Source: Medicago truncatula
Taxonomy: Eukaryota > Streptophyta > Magnoliopsida > Fabales > Fabaceae
Reading direction: 5' to 3'
Assembly: GCF_003473485.1 (NCBI RefSeq)
Contig: NC_053045.1
Coordinates: forward strand, 22,232,494 to 22,296,493
DNA length: 64,000 nucleotides
Shown here: one piece after another, positions 12,401 to 22,211 of the stretch
How the letters are laid out: each line of letters starts with the position of its first letter
How positions within the stretch are numbered: the first letter of the stretch is position 1
The notes under the pieces: generated by a model
Databases searched by the model: none
Seen by the model: only the letters and a program-made list of their open reading frames with translations
Told to the model about the DNA's origin: nothing
Translations under genes and position numbers: made by a program

Positions 12401-13793
12401 ACGGGGGTTTGAAGTCAACAATATACGAGTCTTCTGGTGTCAACATCTTCTTTGCTACAAATATATTTGTATTCTCTCTATAACAAATAAAAACCCTGTT
12501 AAGTCACTTGATAATCGAGTCTTCTGCAAGTCACTTGATATTTGTTTCATGCTTTTACAGATATGCTTCATGTTTTCTCTAATCTGTCAAGAGATCTTAA
12601 TTTCATCGAACATACACGCCTATCCGGTTGGAAATTGTAAGTGAATTGTATCATTGCATATTCCAAAATTTCTGCAAATTGCGGCCCCCGTGGGGTGTGT
12701 CGTTTGTTTTTTCTAGTTTACTCTTTTGATTGACTGACATTTCTTTCTATTATTGCTTATTTGTTCAGGAACCAAAGAGCAAGGCCCATTATTATTGATC
12801 CCGCCTTTTACTTATCAAAGAAATCTGATTTAGCAGTGACTAGTCAAAAAAGAACACTTCCTACGGCTTTCAAATTGTTCACCGGTATGTTTATGTATGT
12901 TTATGTCTATATTTATGTATACATTTTTCCTTTATTTTCTTCGATAAATTTAAATTGAAACTAAAAGGTCCTTTCTAGGTCTAGCACTGCTAAAATTATA
13001 AAACATCTAGTTACTTATGAAAACAGCTTATGACATGTCCATAAGCTGATTTTAGCTTATTTCTATAAGCTATACATGATAGTTTATGGCTTATATGGAA
13101 ACAGTTTGAATTTGTTTTATATATTATTATAGAAATAGCTTATATATAGGCACTTATATGATAGACATTTATGCTATAAGCGCTTAATTAAGTTGTGTGT
13201 CCAATTAGAGCCTGCATTTATTTACTATTTGATAGGAAATCAACAAGGTAGTTTCCTATAATTTTGTCTATGCTGTGTGAACAGGTTCAGCTTGGGTTGT
13301 ACTAACACGGTCTTTTGTGGAGTACTGCATATGGGGATGGGATAACTTTCCACGGACTATGCTTATGTATTATACAAATTTTGTCTCTTCGCCAGAGGGA
13401 TATTTTCACACTGTCATTTGCAACACTCAGAAATTTCGGCACACAGCAATAAGCCACGATCTTCATTACATTGCTTGGGACAGTCCACCAAAGCAACATC
13501 CCATGTCTCTAACTATGAAGAACTTCGACAAAATGGCCAAGAGCAATGCTCCCTTTGCCCGAAAATTTGCAAGGGATGATCCAGTCCTAGACAAGATTGA
13601 CAAAGAACTTTTGGGGCGCACACATAGGTTTTCGCCAGGTGCATGGTGTATTGGGTCATCAGATGGTGGAGCAGACCCGTGCTCTTTGCGTGGCAATGAT
13701 ACAGTGTTTAGGCCAGGACCTGGTGCTGACAAGCTACATGAGCTGCTTCAGGTGCTGTTATCTGATGAATTTCGAAGCAAACAGTGTTTGTGA
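9497..13793 (+). CDS. GT14-family beta-glucuronosyltransferase-like protein (GlcAT14 type), 433 aa, four exons
   Basis: Exons are 9497-10097, 12561-12636, 12769-12884 and 13285-13793. All junctions are GT-AG, the phases agree, and the total is 1302 nt. I start at ATG 9497 (MRKYVGSHSG). The protein has a short cytosolic tail and one signal anchor at about residues 18-39, as in type II Golgi enzymes. The GT14 (Core-2/I-branching) fold follows, with KFAYLISGTKGDSHR, YVLHLDLEAP and NLSASDYPLVTQDDML spanning the first junction. Later come FIEHTRLSGWK, SAWVVLTRSFVEYCIWGWDN and the C-terminal GNDTVFRPGPGADKL. Plant members of this clade add glucuronic acid to arabinogalactan-protein glycans in the Golgi. 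The acceptor is inferred from the family, not seen. Length is close to the family norm. Intron 1 (2.46 kb) holds a MITE and intron 3 a dispersed repeat. Poly-A signals downstream were not resolved. Confidence 0.9.
11509..12099. mobile_element. hAT-type MITE in intron 1 of the GT14 gene
   Basis: The termini are inverted repeats CATAGTAGTCAAT (11509-11521) and ATTGACTACTATG (12087-12099). They are flanked by the 8-bp direct repeat atatcttc at 11501-11508 and 12100-12107. An 8-bp duplication points to the hAT superfamily. The first 130 bases are strikingly GC-rich, with repeated tagcggc/gcgtagcgg subterminal motifs. The interior is T-rich and non-coding. It lies well away from the splice sites. 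Confidence 0.8.
13010..13205. repeat. dispersed AT-rich repeat in intron 3 of the GT14 gene
   Basis: Repeated ataagct/agcttat words (cataagctgattttagctta; gctataagcgcttaattaag) give an inverted-repeat-rich block. I remember similar blocks as a very common legume MITE-like sequence. Ends and target duplication were not resolved. Confidence 0.45.
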
Positions 13794-14098
13794 CAATGGG
13801 GTACACTACAAATTGGGTAATGTCAAGTGTACATAATGTGGCTATATATCATATATATCTGATACAAAAAATTGGAATTTTGTATTCCATAATATAGGTT
13901 CATAGTAAGAAGCAACAAGCACTTACGGTAGTAGTTTTTTGGTGCTTGTTTAGGTTTAGTTTCGCCAATTTGAGCCAACCATTTGTTATAACAACCTTAT
14001 TTTTGTTGAGTTACAAAAAGCAATCAAGTTTCATTTTCATAGCAGAGTTTTTATTTGTTATCTATTTATCTTATGGAAAAATTCTTAGATCGGCGATA

Positions 14099-14233
14099 CT
14101 TCCTCTGGTCTCAATTACAAGCAATTTTTCACTTTTTCGGCTCATCAAATAAATGGTGTATTTGGTCCACACACATCATTTATTCAATAAACCTAAAAAG
14201 TAAAAAGTTGCTTGTAATTCAGACCGGAGGTAG
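14099..14233. mobile_element. Stowaway MITE
   Basis: The inverted termini are cttcctctggtctcaattac at 14099 and gtaattcagaccggaggtag ending at 14233. TA dinucleotides flank both sides (14097-14098, 14234-14235). The 135-bp size, TA target and CTYCCTC terminus are diagnostic of the Stowaway group. It sits just downstream of the GT14 gene, possibly in its 3' region. Confidence 0.85.
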
Positions 14234-14235
14234 TA

Positions 14236-15319
14236 CATGTTACATGTGAAGTTTTGTGAATCATGGTAACGATGCACGTCATTTATCAATTGTTTATCTT
14301 TCTTGAGTGATTATAACAAGTTCATGTAATTTGTGGCTTGTATGCTCCAATCTAGCTAGGCTTCAAAAGTAGCATTCTATACTATTTCTGCTGAATTATT
14401 TCCTTGAGCTATGCACCAGTATTTGTACCCTTGAGAGGACAAAGCTTTTAATTCACCAGAGTACTAGGACAGCATCATTCATAAGATTTGGTCCCCCATT
14501 CACAGTGGGTGCACGTGGAATCAGGATGAAATACTCTTACTTTTTGAATTTTTTTGCTTCTTTAAACTTTACTGCATGTGCATCAACACCTAAACTATTA
14601 TTTTCTCCCCCTGTGAAAACAAGATTGTGTTATTAAATCCACGTTCAAATAATATGGTGCTTGTAGCATGTACCTTTAGTAAATTTTCTTAATAATTTTT
14701 CCCTCCTGTGAAAGCAAGATTGTGTGAAATCCCCTGCAGAGGCCATGGTCTCCCCTACACATTTTTAATAATTTTTTTATATACTACAACTAATCTATAT
14801 TAAAATGCTTCATAAGATATATATTATTAGGCCATGGTCACCCCAATTAATCTAATTAAAAATTTTACCATGTTACTAAAATAATTGGCAATTAATATCA
14901 TTAGTTTTATACTTCATATTATTTTAAATTATCTTATATTTAGTCAAATATAAAAGATTCCTTTAAAGCAACAAAAGAAAGAGAAAATTATAACATAAAA
15001 TAAAAATAGGAGATAATGATATAATTTAGTCCTTAATGTATTATATTTTCTTGTGAGAAAAATCTCATGTCTCTCAGACTCGTATTTAGTCAGTTGTCGT
15101 TTTCTTTTTGTGTCAACCCTCTGATTATCAGAGTAAAGGGGTCATGATGATATGGAGTTTGGTTGGGAGGTAAGTAAAGTATAAAAAAAATTATTTCACT
15201 AAAGAATCGAATTTAGGTTCTCCTCAACGATTAGTCATTTGCTAAAAACATATTTAACCTAGAGAATATGCACTACTTTTTTTCTATTTTTTTACAAGGG
15301 TGTTTTTGTTTTCTCTTTC
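14236..15319. other. intergenic DNA, no feature recognised
   Basis: AT-rich sequence without a supported gene. The strings gaggccatggtctcccctac (14731) and aggccatggtcaccccaatt (14830) are similar and may be ends of an unidentified short repeat. Confidence 0.4.
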
Positions 15320-15328
15320 TAAGTCAAC

Positions 15329-15462
15329 GAGTTTAATTGTGGTGCACTGTCCGTGTAAAGCCAGTTTACGCAGTCATCCAATGGTATTGTGCCACATCAT
15401 TTCCTTTTAAAATGTGTTATTTAAATTAATAATAAAAAAAAGAACAAAATAAATTCGGTTGT
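15329..15462 (+). repeat. left terminal inverted repeat of the MULE
   Basis: It matches the inverse of 32370-32504 over about 134 bases with a modest number of mismatches and small gaps. It begins gagtttaattgtggtgcact and ends near aaattcggttgt. Confidence 0.88.
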
Positions 15463-15667
15463 AAATGTGTTTATTTATTTTTTATGAAATTGTTCTAGTA
15501 TCTTGTAAATGTGTTTGACAATGAAAACATGTACTTTATTGTCGGCCAACTATTTAGAATCCCTTTCACATTGTAATAATAAACGCAATGATATACTTTT
15601 GGATTGTGTTGATTTCATTCTAATGCATTTACCATGTTACTTTTAACTTATACCTAAGACCATTATA

Positions 15668-16085
15668 TTATTTTTCTGATCAAGCGAGAAAATGCATTAA
15701 ATCGAAGCGAGATGCCTGAACCGAGTACAAGATACAGAAATACATGAAAAAAGAAAAGAGCAAACCTAATCCAAATACAACCAGTATGAGGAAAAGACAA
15801 ATCAAAATGTAAACAGAACCTAAAACAATCAAGAGCTGCCATTTTGTAACAAAGGTAAAACAAAGGTGGCTCGATCCACCACTGAGATGAGTGCATAGCC
15901 AGACCCTATCCATTCCTTGCCATAGCATCAGCCACACGGTTCCCTTCTCGCCTAATATGAGAGCACTTGCATCTGATATCACTACCAAAGAATATGTTTC
16001 AATCCATGTTATTCCAACGCATCTCAGCAACTTTTTCTATTGCGTACATAACAACACTGAATTCTGCCTCTAAAGCCATGGCATA
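15668..16085 (-). pseudogene. LINE RNase H-domain remnant inside the MULE
   Basis: On the minus strand, separate short pieces match the C-terminal RNase H-like domain of plant L1-type LINE polyproteins. They are AEFSVVMYAIEKVAEMRWNN, then WIETYSLVV in a different frame, then CSHIRREGNRVADAMARNG and LAMHSSQWWIEPP. At least one frameshift and an in-frame stop separate them. No polymerase domain is nearby. It is either a truncated LINE insertion that predates or followed MULE movement, or captured sequence. Confidence 0.7.
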
Positions 16086-17095
16086 TCCGATGTTTTGCAC
16101 AACTTTTATTAATATTACAGTAAAAGAATACAATGTCGTGTTTTATTGCAGCTGACAAGTGACCACATTGGTGGTCATACACTTCATGAATACATCACTT
16201 TAATAGTACATCACAAGATGCTAGCAAAAATGTTGCATCAGACATAACATGATAGGAAACTACACTATATGTGATTCCAACCTACAACCATCATGCATCA
16301 GCAACAGCACTTCGTCGTATACTCCTAATTTCATCAAAACCAATTCTCAATAGTCAATAAACTTGCCAAGCTACACACCATAAAGCAAGCTTATACACCT
16401 TTATTATAGATGGTCGCAAGTAGTACCGTAACTGATGATATGTTAGCGTAATTTCTTATTGTAGCAGAGATAATATTCACCACATAGCAGCTCCTTATAA
16501 TCTTCCAGATTTTACAAAAACACTCTCAGCAGCAAAGGAAAGATAATCATCATCACCGTATGAAGACACAACAGAACTTACTGTCATAACTATTGAAGAA
16601 TAAAAGAAAATTAAGATTTACATGAAACCAAATCCATTGATGGAACCACTTAGTCCAAAACCAAGTTGTGCTAAGTAAAATGTTACAATAGAAGCAAAAA
16701 AAAGCCTAAAAAGAAAATCACCAAAGCACCTACCAGCCAGCTAAAACTAAAGTAAAAACTCCTACAAATCAAATATCAATTGGTACTATCAGGCAAACAA
16801 ACCTTAGCACCCACCAAAAAAAAAACCTAAGCACTCTCAAAATTAACAAAGACTTGAAATTCACACTAGAAATATTAAGGAAATTCACCCCAGCACCATA
16901 TCCAAAATTTGAGATCACACCATAGAAACCCACCACCTTTGAGTTCGACAAAACTATCCTTTAGTGGCAAAGCAGGTCTGCAACAAACCAGCATCAGGAA
17001 TTAACACAAAGAATACAATCTTGTAACAATAATATTGGTATGCTCAAAATAATAATCATATAGCATTGCCAACAAAATAATAATACCAATACCTC

Positions 17096-18317
17096 TTAAT
17101 CAACCAAACTAGAACTAGAAGCTTTAACACTGGAATTTGAACGCTGACCATTGATAATATCACACCTAAAAGACATTGGTTTGTCACTGAATCAACTTAA
17201 CATGGTAAAATGAAAAATTCAAGCTAATTGCATAATTACTTGTAACATGTAGTTAAAAGATACCTTCCATGTTTTAAACTTGGACAACTACGTTTGTTAT
17301 GGCCTTTTCCCTTGCAATAACTACACTTCATTGAACCTTTTTTGAGCAATTCCAAACTTCCTTTCATTCGTAAAGTACGTGGACGACCTTTAGGGACAAC
17401 ACGTGGTGGATCACATAAATTTATGGTTTGGTCGTCGGAGACTTTAGGCATAACTTCAAACATTGAATTAACAAACTCTTCATTTGGCTCTTCAATATCC
17501 AATTGATCAAGTTTTGTGATTCCTTCCGCAAAGCTTGAATTGCAATATCATGATGTTTTATCGATCGTGAACCTCTTTCAGATAGCTCAAGAGACTCAAC
17601 CATAATACTATTAAACAATGAAGTACTTGAAGCTTGGTTTCTGCCTTCTTCATGGTCTTCAATTGCAAGTCCTTTACTTTTGTCTTTCTTAGCATTTATG
17701 GTCCATCGGCTTAGAACATATTGAGAAGGGAGAGAATAAACATTTTCCTTGATGAATACATTCAACACATGTCTACAAATAATACCCACAAATTCAAACA
17801 CGTGACAACTACATTTTGCTTCTTTTGAAATGTCATGAAAAGTCACATGATGGTTAGGTTTCTGTTTGTAAATTTCATGAATCTTGTATGTGGAAACTTC
17901 AACAGAAAATTCAACTTTCTCTGCGATAAATATTTGGGATCCAACCAACTCATCCTAGAATATCTTGAACACTTTTCGTGTATAAATTTTTGAAGCCTCT
18001 TCTTCCATAGGATATAAAGTGCGCAAAAGTGGTTTTGAATTCCTTGTCTTAACATTCTTTTATAACGTCCATCAAGAGCCTTCTCATATTGTGTCACAAA
18101 CTTGCTCAATCGAGTACTTGAATTCAAAAAGCCCTTAAAAAATTTATTCATACTTTCACTCCTTTGGGTGGTATTTATTCCAGCACAAAAATTGTGACGT
18201 ACATAAGAAGGGATCCACTTTGCTCGAATGGAGTAGATCTTCTTTAGCCATTTGTTATCTTGCAACTCGTACTTATCTATCATTGCTCCCCAATCAGAAT
18301 CAAAGTCATCAGTAGTG
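17096..18317 (-). pseudogene. FAR1-type MULE transposase, C-terminal half (broken)
   Basis: This is the downstream half of the transposase whose N-terminal half lies at 30710-31866; the Sirevirus sits between them. From 18317 downward on the minus strand it reads WGAMIDKYELQDNKWLKKIY, the R..W.PSY motif, NTTQRSESMNKFFK (the TQRSES signature of FAR1/MULE proteins), then a SWIM zinc finger CSCHVFEFVGIICRHVL. A CSYCKGKGHNKRSC knuckle closes the main exon. A last exon (about 17166-17096, acceptor cttttag) adds a short serine-rich tail. At least two frameshifts (near 17950 and near 17500) break the frame. FAR1 and FHY3 host regulators descend from such transposases, but the flanking TIRs mark this one as part of a transposon. 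Confidence 0.82.
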
Positions 18318-18322
18318 ATAGT

Positions 18323-20324
18323 TGTTGAGGCAAAATCCCTAATTAATTTTAAAGATAATAAACAAATATGATTAAAGAATTAATGGACTTTGATTAATTC
18401 CTTGGTATTTAACTTGTGCTCTTGAGTGCTTTCACTAAGACAGGAACAAGGTTTGAATCATACCAAGATGCATAAAATCAAAGGACATTGAATCCATGAA
18501 CTAATTCTAAAGTTCAGAAAGTTAGTTCAGAATGTTGATCAGAAAGTTGATCAGAACGTTCTGATGAGAGCTCAGAAGCAACCCTGTTCAGAAGCAACCC
18601 TGTTCAGAAGCAACCCAGTTCAGAAGGTTGTTCAGAACCCAGTTCAGAAGGTTGTTCAGAAGCAACCAGTTCAGAAGCAACCTAGTTCAGAAGCAACCAG
18701 TTCAGAAGCAACCTAGTTCAGAAGGTTGTTCAGAAGCAACCAGTTCAGAAGCAACCAGTTCAGAAGCAACCTGTTCAGAAGCAACCTAGTTCAGAAGGTT
18801 GTTCTTATACAAGCCAAGAATCTCAAGAACTGTGATCAAGGTCATGCAAGGCACATGTGACATGAATATATGTCCAGGAAAGTACATTTGCATGGATCAA
18901 TCAAGCAATAAAGGCATATACAAGAGTTATGTCAAAGAAGGCATTCAATGTTCATTTAAGACTATGAACATTGATGTACTAGGAATATTTCACAAAGGAA
19001 TATCATCCTAGATGTTATCATCACTGCTCTTCATTATTGTTTCACTATTAGGATTTGATTACATCAAATGATAGTCTTACAAATCATCCTAAGTGAAACA
19101 GATGGAACATTCTGATGATCAGAATGTTCAAGCTCAGCTCATGCTTACTTTATGAACAGTATAGTAGGTGAAAAACAAAAAGCAAAAGCAAAGCAAATCT
19201 GTCATCTCCAACAAGAGATAGACACGTCTGAGAGTTGGTACTGATCAAGGACAACACAATCTCTCAAAGCATGGGCATGAAGATGCAGAATCCCACTAAA
19301 TCCTCCTGCACCGGTTCCAAGACAAAATCTGGGAAAGGAACATTCTGATGTATGAAGAAAAGTCCATACATTGGTTATTGTCCAGAAATTCATATGAAAA
19401 GCATATGCATAACCCAGAACTTCATGTGTTCATTCATACATGATGAACCCAGATGAAGAACATGATGAACCCAGATGAAGATCATCATGAACACAACAAC
19501 ATTCTGATGTTCATCAGAGATCAGAATGTTTGCCCAGAATTTCAAGTTAAAGCTTGTGGGACCCAGGACACATGGCATAACACCATTGGACACCCTACAA
19601 CGGCTATATGAGCCCAAAGACTCTATAAATAGAGGGCTTGGCCTTAGCAAAATATACACCATTGCAAAGCATACAAGAAAACAACTCTGATTTTGTTTGA
19701 AGCTTTTGCAAACTGAAATTGATCAATCTCTAAGTCTTTCATCAACTTAGTGCAAATCAATACTCTTGTTATCTGTAGGATAACCTCTTCTTCTTCTTCT
19801 TTCATTGTTTGTTTTACAAACACCCAACTTCCATACAAATTGTAACAAAGTCTCATCTAGCTTTTAGAGGTCCTAAAGTGTTAGGTTGAGCAAAGGTTGT
19901 AAAAGTCTAAGTGGTTAACTTAGCAAGAAGGTGCAAGCCTGCTGAGGCTTAGAGAATACAGGAGTGTAATTGTTCAGGTGAACAAGATTGTAAGGTGCAG
20001 GACTTGAGAGGTTATCTCAAGCATCTTAGTGGAAACTCTCACAGGATTGTGGGGAGTGGACTAGCCCACATTGGGTGAACCACTATAACTCTTTGTGTGT
20101 TCTTTCTTTCTTCTCTATACTCTTTTATTTACAGTATACACAACACACACTTACACTTATACTTTATTAAGCAATTTTGTTTATGAACTTCAGAACATTC
20201 TGAAGTCAGAAAGTTAACATAATTCCAAGTAAACAACTTGAGAATCACTTTTAAGTTTCAGGATAATTTTTAAAGGGTCACAATTCAAACCCCCCCCTTC
20301 CTTGTGACTATTTTATCTACTTCA
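18323..20324 (+). repeat. left LTR of the Sirevirus
   Basis: 2002 bp, beginning tgttgaggcaaaatccc and ending tatctacttca. It holds an array of 15-17 bp units of the form GTTCAGAAGCAACC (about 18535-18805). A promoter-like ctctataaatagagggc lies at about 19620, with a transcript start expected shortly downstream. Many GAANNTTC words occur (see findings). Confidence 0.95.
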
Positions 20325-20326
20325 AT

Positions 20327-20338
20327 TGGTATCAGAGC
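20327..20338 (+). promoter_or_regulatory. tRNA primer-binding site of the Sirevirus
   Basis: TGGTATCAGAGC, two bases after the left LTR, is the standard plant copia primer site, complementary to the 3' end of initiator methionine tRNA. Confidence 0.92.
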
Positions 20339-20393
20339 TAGGCTCTAAGGGTTTGAACACTTAAACAAGTGTTAGAGAAAAGATTCAGGAAGT

Positions 20394-22208
20394 ATGTCTA
20401 AAGTCAAGTACATAGCTGAAGGAGGATCTTCAAATAGACCACCACTCTTTGATGGATCAAACTACTACTTCTGGAAAGGCAAGATGAAACTCTTTCTCAG
20501 ATCTCAAGACAATGATATGTGGGCAGTCATCACAAATGGAGACTTTGTTCCAACAAACAAAGAAGGAGCTGTCAAAGCAAAAAGTGCATGGTCAACAGAT
20601 GAAAAAGCTCAGGTATTACTAAACTCTAAAGCTAGACTCTTTCTATCATGTGCACTAACCATGGAAGAAAGTGAAAGAGTTGATGAATGTACAAATGCTA
20701 AAGGAGTATGGGATACTCTGAAAATACATCATGAGGGTACATCTCATGTCAAAGAAACTAGAATTGACATTGGAGTCAGAAAATTTGAAGTCTTTGAAAT
20801 GAGTGAAAATGAAACCATTGATGAGATGTATGCAAGATTTACTACAATAGTAAATGAAATGAGATCTCTTGGAAAGGCATATTCCACTCATGATAGAATT
20901 AGAAAAATTCTGAGATGTCTTCCAAGTATGTGGAGACCTATGGTCACTGCAATCACTCAGGCCAAAGATTTAAAATCTATGAACCTGGAAGATCTCATTG
21001 GTTCACTAAGAGCTCATGAAGTTGTACTTCAAGGAGACAAACCAGTAAAGAAGGTAAGAACACTTGCCTTGAAAGCATCTCAGCAAACCTCATCAGTTGC
21101 TGATGAAGATGTGCAAGAACCACAAGAATTAGAAGAAGTTCATGAAGAAGAAGCTGAAGATGAACTTGCACTAATCTCTAAAAGAATTCAAAGGATGATG
21201 TTGAGAAGAAATCAGATCAGAAAGAAGTTTCCAAAGACCAACATCAGCATCAAAACTGAAGCTGACAAAAGTCAAGTCACTTGCTATGGATGCAACAAAA
21301 CTGGACATTTCAAAAATGAATGTCCTGACATCAAAAAGGTTCAGAGAAAACCTCCCTTTAAGAAGAAAGCAATGATCACATGGGATGACATGGAAGAATC
21401 AGATTCTCAAGAAGATGCAGATACAGACATGGGACTGATGGCTCAGTCAGATGATGAGGAAGAGGTAATTATCTATAAAACTGATTCTTTATATAAAGAT
21501 CTTGAAAACAAAATTGATAGTCTCTTATATGATTCAAACTTCTTAACTAATAGATGTCACTCTTTAATCAAAGAACTTTCTGAGATAAAAGAAGAAAAAG
21601 AAATACTTCAGAACAAGTATGATGAGTCCAGAAAGACCATAAAAATTCTGCAAGATTCTCATTTTGACATGTCAGAAAAACAAAGAGAGATAAACAGAAA
21701 ACAAAAAGGCATTATGTCTGTACCTTCTGAAGTACAAAAGGAAAACATACTTTTGAAAAAGGAAGTTGAAACATTGAAAAAGGATCTGACAGGGTTTATA
21801 AAATCTACAGAAACTTTTCAAAACATAGTAGGATCTCAAAATAAAAGTACTAAGAAATCTGGCTTAGGCTTTAAGGATCCAAGCAAAATTATTGGAAGTT
21901 TTGTACCTAAAGCTAAAATAAGAGTTAAATGTTGTTTTTGTGATAAGTATGGACATAATGAATCAGTATGTCATGTTAAGAAAAAATTTATCAAACAAAA
22001 TAATTTAAATCTTAGTTCAGAACGTTCTCATCTCAATAGATCAGAAAGTTCACAAAAGGCTGAAAAGGCTAAGAAGACATGTTTCTACTGTAACAAATCT
22101 GATCATAAAAGACAGAATGTTACTTTCAGAAAAGATCTCTTAGAAGAACTAACCCTCAAGGACCCAACATTACATGGGTACCTAAAATTTTTATCTTGTC
22201 AAATGTAG
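20394..22208 (+). CDS. Sirevirus gag region
   Basis: A 604-codon open frame encodes the capsid-type gag protein of a copia element. The N-terminal part (PPLFDGSNYYFWKGKMKLFL) and the UBN2-like middle (residues about 60-200) are typical. A zinc knuckle CYGCNKTGHFKNEC lies at about residues 297-310, with further knuckle-like C..C..H..C motifs near the end (CCFCDKYGHNESVC). A lysine/glutamate-rich coiled-coil stretch lies between, which is usual for the longer Sirevirus gag. It lies directly upstream of pol in the same frame. Confidence 0.9.
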   Translation: MSKVKYIAEGGSSNRPPLFDGSNYYFWKGKMKLFLRSQDNDMWAVITNGDFVPTNKEGAVKAKSAWSTDEKAQVLLNSKARLFLSCALTMEESERVDECTNAKGVWDTLKIHHEGTSHVKETRIDIGVRKFEVFEMSENETIDEMYARFTTIVNEMRSLGKAYSTHDRIRKILRCLPSMWRPMVTAITQAKDLKSMNLEDLIGSLRAHEVVLQGDKPVKKVRTLALKASQQTSSVADEDVQEPQELEEVHEEEAEDELALISKRIQRMMLRRNQIRKKFPKTNISIKTEADKSQVTCYGCNKTGHFKNECPDIKKVQRKPPFKKKAMITWDDMEESDSQEDADTDMGLMAQSDDEEEVIIYKTDSLYKDLENKIDSLLYDSNFLTNRCHSLIKELSEIKEEKEILQNKYDESRKTIKILQDSHFDMSEKQREINRKQKGIMSVPSEVQKENILLKKEVETLKKDLTGFIKSTETFQNIVGSQNKSTKKSGLGFKDPSKIIGSFVPKAKIRVKCCFCDKYGHNESVCHVKKKFIKQNNLNLSSERSHLNRSESSQKAEKAKKTCFYCNKSDHKRQNVTFRKDLLEELTLKDPTLHGYLKFLSCQM

Positions 22209-22211
22209 GTC

